This document shows, piece by piece, positions 50,478 through 57,817 of a stretch of 64,000 bases of DNA. Origin of the DNA: Amycolatopsis decaplanina DSM 44594. GTDB taxonomy: Bacteria > Actinomycetota > Actinomycetes > Mycobacteriales > Pseudonocardiaceae. Position numbers and translations under genes: made by a program. Every line of letters starts with the position of its first letter. Position 1 is the stretch's first letter. The notes beneath the pieces are model-generated. The model was not told where the DNA came from. It worked only from the letters and a program-made list of their open reading frames with translations, and did no database searches. The stretch lies in NCBI RefSeq assembly GCF_000342005.1, contig NZ_AOHO01000026.1, positions 255,261 to 319,260 on the forward strand, read 5' to 3'.

Positions 50478-50561
50478 GCGGCCTCCCGGGTCAGGAACTC
50501 GGCGGGGTCCCAGTCTCTCAGATACCCACGGTGGTTCGGTGGCTCAGGAGCATGGTGAACG

Positions 50562-50795
50562 TCACTGACCGTCGCCGGTCTCTTCCTCGACGGACGACAG
50601 CGCCGCCTCGATCCGCTCACGTGCGCCCTCGAGGTGGTGCTCGCAGACCTTCGCCAGCTGCTCGCCCTTCTCCCACAGGGCGAGCGACTGTTCCAGGGAC
50701 AGCCCGCCCGCTTCGAGCTCGCGGACGACCTCCACCAGCCTGTCGCGGGCCTGCTCGTAGCCGAGTTCGGAGGTCTCACCACCGGGTTTGCTCAC
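50562..50795 (-). CDS. xseB: Exodeoxyribonuclease VII small subunit
   Basis: 77 residues: [37 protein letters not shown] is the conserved XseB helical core (dimer of helices that coat the large subunit). GTG start at 50795 with AAGGA 9 bases before it. GTGA overlap with the unknown 146-residue gene upstream, so it is coupled to it. With XseA it degrades single-stranded DNA. Position equals Rv1107c. Confidence 0.93.
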   Translation of the reverse strand: MSKPGGETSELGYEQARDRLVEVVRELEAGGLSLEQSLALWEKGEQLAKVCEHHLEGARERIEAALSSVEEETGDGQ

Positions 50796-51232
50796 GCTGT
50801 GCTTCCTTCTACCGGACGTCGGTGCTTGCCGATACCCGCGCACACTACCGCGCCGGCCATGGCGTTGTCGTAACCCACGAAGGCGAGAGCGAACTCCTGG
50901 CCGTCACCCTCCGCGATCGCCGCGACGAGGTTCTCCTGGGACCGCGCCACCCGTTTGCGGTGCACCGTGCCGTCCGCGAACCACCACCGGGTGCCGACAT
51001 GCTCGGCCGTCGCTTCGGAGAGTTTCCGCAGCTGGGCGTCGAGGCCGCGTTTGGCAGATAACGGCGCTGATGAGCCCTCGGCGGAAAAGAGTGCCTCGGC
51101 CTGGCATCCGGCCAGCAGCACCGTCCAGCACTCCTCGGCCGCGCGATCGGTCAGGAGCGCGTTGCGCAACACTTCGGGCGCGTCGGCACGTCTCGCGGCG
51201 TCGATGGTCAAAGGCAGGAAACTCGCCGTCAA
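50792..51232 (-). CDS. Uncharacterised protein encoded between xseA and xseB
   Basis: 146 residues, soluble, alpha/beta. It begins at a TTG (51232) overlapping the xseA stop (TTGA) and ends overlapping the xseB start (GTGA), so it is translated as the middle partner of an operon. GAGGGG lies just upstream. Contents: helical start ([22 protein letters not shown]), a [18 protein letters not shown] stretch with one Cys, and [23 protein letters not shown] then a mid-hydrophobic end ([22 protein letters not shown]). M. tuberculosis has xseA next to xseB with no such gene. Function unknown; a role with exonuclease VII is only suggested by coupling. Confidence 0.72.
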   Translation of the reverse strand: MTASFLPLTIDAARRADAPEVLRNALLTDRAAEECWTVLLAGCQAEALFSAEGSSAPLSAKRGLDAQLRKLSEATAEHVGTRWWFADGTVHRKRVARSQENLVAAIAEGDGQEFALAFVGYDNAMAGAVVCAGIGKHRRPVEGSTA

Positions 51233-52494
51233 CGCCCCTCCTCCGGCTCTCCTGAGACGACGGCGCCGAGCGCGCCGTCGACCACGCGGACGCGCAGTTT
51301 CGCGCCGTCCGCGACTTCGGAGACGGACCGGAGTACCTGGAGGTTGCCGTGCTCGTCGGTGTATTGCACCACGGCGTAGCCGCGTTCGAGGGTCGCCGCC
51401 GGGCCGAGCGCGGTCAGCCGCGCGCGGGCGCTGGCGATCTCGGCCTGGTCCTTCGCGAGCAGGGTGAGCATCGCGCGGCGACCGCGTTCGCGGTGGATCT
51501 CGACGTCGTCCGAGCGCCGCTGGATCGGGCCGAGCGGGTCGGCGAGCACGGGACGGCTGCGCATCTGGTTCAGCAGCCTGACCTGCGTGTCCACCCAGCC
51601 GTGCAGGGCGCGGCGACCGCGATCGCGCATCTGACGGACGCGCTGGGTCTCTTCGCGCACGTCGGGCACGATCCGCTTGCTGGCGTCGGTCGGCGTCGAA
51701 CAGCGGAGATCGGCGACGTGGTCGAGCAGCGGGGTGTCGGGCTCGTGCCCGATGGCGCTGACCACCGGCGTCCCGGCCGCGGACACGGCGCGGCACAGCG
51801 CTTCGTCGGAGAACGGCAGCAGGTCTTCCACGCTGCCGCCGCCGCGCGCGATCACGATGACGTCGACGTCGGGGTCACGGTCCAGTTTGGACAGTGCCTG
51901 GAGGATCTGCGGGACGGCGAGCGAACCCTGCACGGCGGTGTTGATCACCTTGAACGCGACATGCGGCCAGCGGGCCTGCGCGTTCACCAGCACGTCGCGT
52001 TCGGCGGCCGACGCGCGTCCGGTGATCAGCCCGATTCCCTTGGGCAGGAAAGGGATCTTGCGTTTGCGTTCCGGCGCGAACAGGCCTTCGGCGGCCAGCA
52101 GCCGCCGCAGCCGCTCGATCCGCGCGAGCAGTTCGCCGATGCCGACCGCGCGGATCTCGTTGGCGCGCAGGCTCAGCGAACCGCGGTTCATGAAGAACGT
52201 CGGCTTCGCGTGCACCACGACGCTCGCGCCCTCGCGCAGCGGAGGTTCGATCGTGCGCAGCAGGCCCATCGGGCAGGTCACCGACATCGAGACGTCCGCG
52301 GACGGGTCGCGCAGGGTCAGGAAGGCGGTGTTGGTGCCGGGGCGGGCCGAGATCTGCGTGACCTGACCTTCGACCCAGACCGCGCCGAGCCGGTTGATCC
52401 ACTCGCCGACCTTGCGGGCGACCGTGCGGACCGGCCATGGGTTCTCGGCGGTCGTGGACGGGCCCGCCGTGGCGGAGGCGGGTTCGGCGCTCAC
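51229..52494 (-). CDS. xseA: Exodeoxyribonuclease VII large subunit
   Basis: 421 residues. The N-terminal OB-fold (WVEGQVTQISARPGTNTAFLTLRD) binds single-stranded DNA. The catalytic region has GLITGRASAAERDVL, VIVIARGGGSVEDLLPFSDEAL and SAIGHEPDTPLLDHVAD, typical of XseA. It degrades single-stranded DNA to oligonucleotides from both ends. GTG start at 52494 overlaps the stop of the lipid-droplet-type gene (GTGA). Position equals Rv1108c. Second gene of a four-gene coupled operon. Confidence 0.95.
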   Translation of the reverse strand: MSAEPASATAGPSTTAENPWPVRTVARKVGEWINRLGAVWVEGQVTQISARPGTNTAFLTLRDPSADVSMSVTCPMGLLRTIEPPLREGASVVVHAKPTFFMNRGSLSLRANEIRAVGIGELLARIERLRRLLAAEGLFAPERKRKIPFLPKGIGLITGRASAAERDVLVNAQARWPHVAFKVINTAVQGSLAVPQILQALSKLDRDPDVDVIVIARGGGSVEDLLPFSDEALCRAVSAAGTPVVSAIGHEPDTPLLDHVADLRCSTPTDASKRIVPDVREETQRVRQMRDRGRRALHGWVDTQVRLLNQMRSRPVLADPLGPIQRRSDDVEIHRERGRRAMLTLLAKDQAEIASARARLTALGPAATLERGYAVVQYTDEHGNLQVLRSVSEVADGAKLRVRVVDGALGAVVSGEPEEGR

Positions 52495-53153
52495 TGGCCT
52501 TCCGCGCTGTCGCCGTCGCTCTCGGTTTTCTTCACGTTCCCGATGCGCCGCGCGAGCATGCCGACGAACGACGCCCTGTCGGCGTTCGCCCGTTCGTAGG
52601 TCAGCAGTTCTTCCAGCTGAGCGAGGTCGAACCGGCGCAGGCGGGCGCGCAGCTGCGGCAGGGTGAGCGAGTCGTATTCGTCCAGCCCGGCGGGACCGGA
52701 GGTCACGGGCGCGCTCGCGCTGTCGAACTCGCCGTCGGCGTGGTCCTCGGCGAGCGCGCGCTCCTCCTCGGCCCACGGGTCCTCGGTGAGCGCTTCGAGG
52801 TCGTGGAGGCGCCCGTTCGTCTCGGCGCGCGGTTCGGGAACTTCGGCGTCCTCACGCAGCGGGACCACGCACGAGTCGCGCTCGTACCGGCGTTCGCCGA
52901 GGTCCGGCGGGAGATCCTCGTCGAAGGTGGCCCAGCTCGGCGTGTCCTCGACCGGGCGAAGGCCCGACAGCGCGTCGTCGCCCTTGATCGCGAGTTCGGT
53001 GACGTGCTGCTGCACGCGCATGGAGAACTGGAGCACCTGGCTGACCACCGTGACGGGGAGCCCGGTGAGCTGCTTGGGAAGTTCGCGAACCCGCTCGGCG
53101 GTGGTGACGGCGAGGCCCGCGGCGACCCGGAGGGGGAGCGGGAGAGGCTTCAT
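52491..53153 (-). CDS. Rv1109c-like protein (lipid-droplet-associated type)
   Basis: 220 residues. Hydrophobic/amphipathic N-terminus (MKPLPLPLRVAAGLAVTTAERVRELP) that could bind a membrane or lipid droplet surface, then a helical region (SQVLQFSMRVQQHVTELAIKGD), a long acidic disordered middle, and a conserved C-terminal helix pair (LTLPQLRARLRRFDLAQLEELLTYERAN). It precedes xseA as Rv1109c does, where the family is annotated as lipid-droplet associated. First gene of the operon; divergent from ispH. The function is not established here. Confidence 0.78.
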   Translation of the reverse strand: MKPLPLPLRVAAGLAVTTAERVRELPKQLTGLPVTVVSQVLQFSMRVQQHVTELAIKGDDALSGLRPVEDTPSWATFDEDLPPDLGERRYERDSCVVPLREDAEVPEPRAETNGRLHDLEALTEDPWAEEERALAEDHADGEFDSASAPVTSGPAGLDEYDSLTLPQLRARLRRFDLAQLEELLTYERANADRASFVGMLARRIGNVKKTESDGDSAEGQ

Positions 53154-53305
53154 ACGTCTAGCCTGCCGTATCTCGTCCATCCTGCCCAACCGAACGGGTG
53201 TGTCGGCTCACAGGACGTGACTCCACGCACATACTTTAGAGGGGTTCCCTGGTCACCTGAACGTGAGTGCGAGGAGCCCCCGGGCCAGCCCGTACCCTTG
53301 GGGGC

Positions 53306-54319
53306 ATGAGTTCTGCGAGTCCCGGAATCACGCCCGCCGGCAGTCCGACGATCACCGAGTCCGGTGTGCCGGCAGGTGGCAAACGTGTCCTGCTCGCCAA
53401 GCCACGCGGCTATTGCGCGGGTGTCGACCGCGCGGTCATCGCCGTCGAAAAGGCACTCGAGCTCTACGGCGCACCGGTCTACGTGCGCAAGGAGATCGTG
53501 CACAACCGGCACGTGGTGGAGACCCTGCGCGAACGCGGGGTGATCTTCGTCGACGAGACCTCCGAGGTGCCGGAAGGCGAACTGGTGGTGTTCTCCGCGC
53601 ACGGCGTCTCCCCCGCGGTGCACGCCGAGGCGGCCGAGCGCAACCTGCGGACCATCGACGCGACCTGCCCGCTCGTGACGAAGGTGCACAAGGAAGTCAA
53701 CCGGTTCGCGAAGGACGACTACGACATCCTGCTGATCGGCCACGAAGGCCACGAAGAGGTCGAAGGCACCGCCGGCGAGGCTCCCGACAAGGTGCAGCTC
53801 GTCGACACCGCCGAGGACGTCGACAAGGTCGAGATCCGCGACCCGTCGAAGGTCATCTGGCTGTCGCAGACCACCCTTTCGGTGGACGAGACCATGGAGC
53901 GCGTCGATCAGCTGCGGGACAAGTTCCCCGGTCTGGCCGACCCGCCCAGCGACGACATCTGCTACGCCACCACGAACCGCCAGGTCGCGGTCAAGGCCAT
54001 GGCCGCGGAGTGTGATCTGGTGCTGGTCGTCGGTTCGAGGAACTCGTCCAACTCGAAGCGGCTGGTCGAGGTCGCGTTGAAGGCGGGGGCGCGCGCGTCG
54101 CACCTGATCGACTTCGCGCACGAGGTCGACGAAGCGTGGCTCGAAGGCGTCGAGACCGTCGGCGTCACCAGCGGTGCTTCGGTCCCGGAGGTGCTGGTCA
54201 TGGACCTGCTGACGTGGCTGGCCGAGCGCGGCTGGGACAGCGTCGACGAGGTCACCACGGCCAACGAGAAGATCGCGTTCGCGCTGCCGCACGAGCTGCG
54301 TAAGGCCGCGAAGGCCTGA
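53306..54319 (+). CDS. ispH: 4-Hydroxy-3-methylbut-2-enyl diphosphate reductase
   Basis: 337 residues. It makes IPP and DMAPP in the last MEP-pathway step. Three cysteines for the [4Fe-4S] cluster are conserved: KPRGYCAGV near residue 37, [11 protein letters not shown], and [21 protein letters not shown] and [10 protein letters not shown] complete the substrate site. A variable 25-residue N-terminal stretch precedes the core. ATG at 53306 with GGGGG just before it. Position equals Rv1110 (lytB2). A strong terminator follows the stop after 9 bases. Confidence 0.96.
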   Translation: MSSASPGITPAGSPTITESGVPAGGKRVLLAKPRGYCAGVDRAVIAVEKALELYGAPVYVRKEIVHNRHVVETLRERGVIFVDETSEVPEGELVVFSAHGVSPAVHAEAAERNLRTIDATCPLVTKVHKEVNRFAKDDYDILLIGHEGHEEVEGTAGEAPDKVQLVDTAEDVDKVEIRDPSKVIWLSQTTLSVDETMERVDQLRDKFPGLADPPSDDICYATTNRQVAVKAMAAECDLVLVVGSRNSSNSKRLVEVALKAGARASHLIDFAHEVDEAWLEGVETVGVTSGASVPEVLVMDLLTWLAERGWDSVDEVTTANEKIAFALPHELRKAAKA

Positions 54320-54328
54320 GGCTTCACG

Positions 54329-54368
54329 AAGAAGGGCCGCCCGAGGACTTCCTCGGGCGGCCCTTCTT
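54329..54368 (+). terminator. Strong intrinsic terminator of ispH
   Basis: AAGAAGGGCCGCCCGAGG and its complement form an 18-bp perfect stem with a 4-base ACTT loop, ending in TTCTTTG. Rho-independent on the plus strand; its complement starts with A-rich DNA and may also work for the opposing gene. Confidence 0.92.
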
Positions 54369-54405
54369 TGATCGGGCTCAAGCACTGGTCAGAGGCTCAA
54401 GTGGT

Positions 54406-54422
54406 AGCAAAGGTCCCTTGCT
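54406..54422. repeat. Single copy of the AGCAAAGGTCCCTTGCT element
   Basis: Same 17 bases, preceded by AAGTGG, as the right arm at 889-905. It lies right against the stop of the DUF6542 gene (54423), so its 3' end is marked by the element. No second arm was seen nearby. Confidence 0.6.
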
Positions 54423-55295
54423 TCACCGCTCGTCGTCCCAGGGGCGGCGGCGGGGCGGCTGACTTCCGCGGCGCGGGTCGTCCGAACGCGGCGGACGGCG
54501 GCGCGGGGCACCCGGGGCGCTTTCGCCTCGAGGGTCGCGGCGGCGGGGTTCGCCCTCTTCCGGCCGCGGCCGCCGGGGTTGACGTCCCGGGGGCGGCGGT
54601 TTGCGGGCGCCGGGCTCGGCGTCGCGGCGGGGGCGCCGCTCGTCGTCGGCGGGACGGCGGCGGGGCGGCGCACCGTCTCGCGGAGCACCGCGGCGGGAAG
54701 GCGGAGGCGGGGTCTGGCCGGTTCGGGCTGCGGGACGGCCCCGGCCCGGCGCGGCGGCCGCCGCGGGACGGGCGGCGGGCTTGGCCTCGTCGCGACGTTC
54801 CGGTTTGGTATCCGGCTTCACCTTCACCGGGGCGTCGGGATCGCGTTCGCGGTAGATCCGGAAGATGCCGATCGCCAAGGTGACGCCGGTGGTGATGGCC
54901 ATCGTCGGGAAGCCGTTGATCAGCGGCGTGCCGACGTCGAAGGCTCTCGAAAGCAGGTCCGTGCCCTTGCTGCCGTCCGAGGTCAGGAGAATGACTCCCG
55001 GAACGGTCACGGCGAGGACCAGGGGCGGCTGCACCATCGGGCCGAACAGCCCGCGACGCTGGACGGCCACCACGGCGGCCACCGCGCCGAGCGCGTAGCA
55101 GGCCTTGAACAGCAGGCCCAGGTCCTTCTGCATCATCATGTCGACGAAGGCGCCAAGGATGGCGAGCCCGAAGCCCACCAGGACGGCGGCCCACCAGGGC
55201 AACCCGCGCCTGGCGCCGACGAGCGGACGCTCGTCCCAGGCAACGGGAACGTCGTCGGCATCAGGATCGCTCTGGCGATCGCGAATCGCGGTCAC
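54423..55295 (-). CDS. DUF6542 membrane protein with Arg/Pro-rich tail
   Basis: 290 residues. Four or five transmembrane helices (WWAAVLVGFGLAILGAFVDM, LLFKACYALGAVAAVVAVQ, VLAVTVPGVILLTS, MAITTGVTLAIGIFRIY) and a tail of about 120 residues, almost wholly Arg, Pro, Asp and Gly repeats (PRRRP-type), probably disordered and cytosolic. The membrane part is recognised as DUF6542 (Rv1111c-type neighbour of ispH); function unknown. GTG at 55295 is taken; an upstream frame extension is unlikely. Confidence 0.8.
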   Translation of the reverse strand: MTAIRDRQSDPDADDVPVAWDERPLVGARRGLPWWAAVLVGFGLAILGAFVDMMMQKDLGLLFKACYALGAVAAVVAVQRRGLFGPMVQPPLVLAVTVPGVILLTSDGSKGTDLLSRAFDVGTPLINGFPTMAITTGVTLAIGIFRIYRERDPDAPVKVKPDTKPERRDEAKPAARPAAAAAPGRGRPAARTGQTPPPPSRRGAPRDGAPPRRRPADDERRPRRDAEPGARKPPPPGRQPRRPRPEEGEPRRRDPRGESAPGAPRRRPPRSDDPRRGSQPPRRRPWDDER

Positions 55296-55513
55296 AGGCC
55301 CCACCGTATATCCAAGCTGCGGGCATACCGCCAACAGGCGGGGTGTCTATCGCCTGGTAGTGGTCATTCCGGACCACCCGGACGGACTGTCCGGGTGCTT
55401 ACCGGAGGTACTACGAGTGAGAGGCCGGCAAGGTTGGCGGACGGGGCGAAATGGAGCCCGTGATTCCGGAAATCGCAGGTAGGAAAGGCCGCGGCCGGAC
55501 GACTTGTGTCGGG

Positions 55514-55561
55514 TCTCGTGAGTGGTTGGGACGGTTCTAACCGTCCTCTTCACTCACGAGA
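55514..55561. repeat. Imperfect member of the CTCGTGAGTGG palindrome family
   Basis: TCTCGTGAGTGGTTGGGACG and, further on, CACTCACGAGA with two mismatched positions and one insertion relative to the intact copies. It lies 12 bases beyond the rmuC stop, on its downstream side. Confidence 0.75.
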
Positions 55562-55572
55562 CCGCGTGCGCT

Positions 55573-56487
55573 TCACGAGGCCGGGAGTTCGTCCGCCTTC
55601 CTGATCAGGGGCACCGGCGCCGGGCTGCCCGAAGCGTCCGTCAGCGGCGAGACCGTGCTCCGGAAGCTCTCGAGCGCCTCCAGCTCCCGCCGCCGTGCCG
55701 AGATGAAGCGCTGCAGATGGGTGCTCGACAGGTTCAGCGCGTCGACCGCGTTGCCCGCGGCCCGGTGCGCGGCCGCGGCGCCGGCCCGGACCTGCTCGAC
55801 GTCCTCGACCAGTGCCCGTTCGGTCGCGGCGAACAGCGCGGCCGAGGCCAGCACGGCGAACCCCGTCGGCCCGCAGAGGAAGACCCGCCGGTCCAGCATC
55901 CAGCGCAGCAGTTCCGGGTCGGTGTCCAGCGCGGCGACCACGGCCGCGTCGGACGGGACGAACATGATCGTCCCGTAGATCGCGTCGGCCCAGCGCTGGT
56001 AGCCCTTGCCCGCCAGTTCGGCCGCCCGCGACCGGATCTGCCGGACGTGGACGCGCAGCGCGTCCAGCCGTTCTTCGGGGTCGTCGGTTTCGACCGCTTC
56101 GGCCCAGCAGGCCATGCTCGCCTTCGCGTCGACCGGCACTGTCCGCCCGCCGCCGACCCGCAGCACCATGTCCGGCTTCGCCGCGCCGCCGCCCGCGAGG
56201 TCCGTTTGCAGCGTGAAGTGCAGCTCCTCGCGGAGCCCGAGCGCGCGTGCGGTCTCCAAAAGCACCTGTTCGCCCAGCTCGCCCCGGCCGCTGATCGAAG
56301 CGAACGCGACCTCGTACCGGCGCAGCGCGAGCTGCTGCTGATCCGCCTTGGCCCGTTCGGCGGCGACCAGTTTCGCCGCCGCGTCCGCCCGCCGCATGCC
56401 GTCGTTGTACAGCCGCCACAGCAGCGCGACGGCCGCGAGCAGCAGCAACGCGAGCACGACGGCCGCGGTGGTGATCACCGTCGCCAC
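55573..56487 (-). CDS. rmuC: DNA recombination protein RmuC family
   Basis: 304 residues, shorter than E. coli RmuC (about 475). An N-terminal transmembrane helix (TAAVVLALLLLAAVALLWRLY) is followed by the RmuC nuclease-like core: SISGRGELGEQVLLETARALGL, PDMVLRVGGGRTVPVDAKA (conserved Asp/Lys), YGTIMFVPSDAAV and FLCGPTGFAVLASAAL. RmuC limits inversions at short inverted repeats in E. coli, a fitting function in a genome rich in palindromes. GTG start with GGAGG upstream. Confidence 0.9.
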   Translation of the reverse strand: MATVITTAAVVLALLLLAAVALLWRLYNDGMRRADAAAKLVAAERAKADQQQLALRRYEVAFASISGRGELGEQVLLETARALGLREELHFTLQTDLAGGGAAKPDMVLRVGGGRTVPVDAKASMACWAEAVETDDPEERLDALRVHVRQIRSRAAELAGKGYQRWADAIYGTIMFVPSDAAVVAALDTDPELLRWMLDRRVFLCGPTGFAVLASAALFAATERALVEDVEQVRAGAAAAHRAAGNAVDALNLSSTHLQRFISARRRELEALESFRSTVSPLTDASGSPAPVPLIRKADELPAS

Positions 56488-56665
56488 CGGTACCTCCCCT
56501 CCGGATCCGGGTCGGGGACATCATGGCGGAACCCACCGACAAAAACGGGACGGTGCGGTCGCGCTCCGTATCTGACCTGCGCCGTCCCCGGCGTGTCGGA
56601 AAGCGCGGTGCCGCCAAGGGCGCGCCTCCCTGCTCCGGCCGGTGCGCGGCCCTACCTTGGGCTGC

Positions 56666-57817
56666 GTGAAGCTCCTGCACACGTCCGACTGGCACATCGG
56701 CCGTACCTTCCACGGCGCCGATCTGCTCGCCGAACAGGAAGCCGTGCTCGGTCATCTCGCCGATCTCGTGGTCGCCGAGTCGGTCGACGTCGTGCTCGTG
56801 TCCGGGGACATCTACGACCGAGCGGTGCCCTCGGCGGAGGCCGTCCGCGTGGCCACCACGGCGCTGGGCAGGATCCGCCAAGCCGGGGCGAAACTGGTGA
56901 TGACACCGGGCAACCACGACTCCGCGCCGCGGCTGGGCGCGTTCGCCGAGTTCGCCGCGGCCGGCGGGCTGCACCTGCGCGCCACGATCGACGGGCTCGC
57001 CGAGCCGGTGCTGCTTCCCGACGAACACGGCGAGGTCGCCCTCTACGGGATCCCGTACCTCGAACCGGAGCCCGCGCGCCACGCCCTCGGCGTACCCGAG
57101 GCCCGCGGTCACACCGGCGTGCTCACCGAGGCGATGCGGCGGATCCGGGCGGATCTCGCCGGACGGCCGTCCGGGACGCGGTCGGTGGTGCTCGCGCACG
57201 CCTTCGTCACCGGCGGCGAGCCGACCGAATCCGAGCGGACCATCGCGGTCGGCGGCGTCGAGCAGGTGCCGGGTTCGGTGTTCGACGGCGTCGATTACGT
57301 CGCGCTCGGCCACCTGCACGGCCCGCAGACCCTCGCCGAGCACCTGCGCTATTCGGGCAGTCCGCTGGCGTACTCGTTTTCCGAGACACGCCAACGGAAG
57401 TCGGTCTGGCTGGTGGAACTCGGCGCCGGCGGGCTCGGCGAGGTCCGGCGCCACGAACTGCCGGTGCCGCGGCACCTCGCGATGCTGCGCGGCGAGCTGG
57501 CGGATCTCCTTTCGGATCCGGAGCACGACGGCCTCACCGAGCATTTCCTCTCCTTCACGGTCACCGACCGGGTCCGCCCGATCGACGCCATGCGCAAACT
57601 GCGTGAGCGGTTCCCGTACGCGGTGCACATGGACTGGCAGCCGGAAGGCGGGCACGACGGGGCCGCGCTGAAGTACGCCGAAGCCGTCCGCGGGCGATCC
57701 GACGTCGAGATCACCCGCAGTTTCCTGGAGGACTGCCGCGGATCCGCCCCGTCGGAGAGCGAGGAGCGGCTGGTGCTGGCGGCGCTGGGCGCGGCGGGCA
57801 GGGAGCGCGAAGTATGA
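56666..57817 (+). CDS. sbcD: Exonuclease subunit SbcD (Mre11 type)
   Basis: 383 residues. Calcineurin-type nuclease: HTSDWHIGR, SGDIYDRAVPS, TPGNHDS, LAHAFV and ALGHLHGPQ hold the two-metal ligands. The C-terminus is the capping and SbcC-binding part. GTG start at 56666. Stop overlaps the sbcC start (ATGA), so the subunits are translated together. SbcCD cleaves hairpins and processes blocked DNA ends, relevant in a region full of long inverted repeats. Confidence 0.95.
   Translation: MKLLHTSDWHIGRTFHGADLLAEQEAVLGHLADLVVAESVDVVLVSGDIYDRAVPSAEAVRVATTALGRIRQAGAKLVMTPGNHDSAPRLGAFAEFAAAGGLHLRATIDGLAEPVLLPDEHGEVALYGIPYLEPEPARHALGVPEARGHTGVLTEAMRRIRADLAGRPSGTRSVVLAHAFVTGGEPTESERTIAVGGVEQVPGSVFDGVDYVALGHLHGPQTLAEHLRYSGSPLAYSFSETRQRKSVWLVELGAGGLGEVRRHELPVPRHLAMLRGELADLLSDPEHDGLTEHFLSFTVTDRVRPIDAMRKLRERFPYAVHMDWQPEGGHDGAALKYAEAVRGRSDVEITRSFLEDCRGSAPSESEERLVLAALGAAGREREV

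Noticed and set aside
55522..57606. Long frames on the other strand or another frame across rmuC and sbcD (694 and 701 codons)
   Set aside because: They are high-GC shadow frames, Arg/Ala-rich with no motifs; rmuC and sbcD explain the region.
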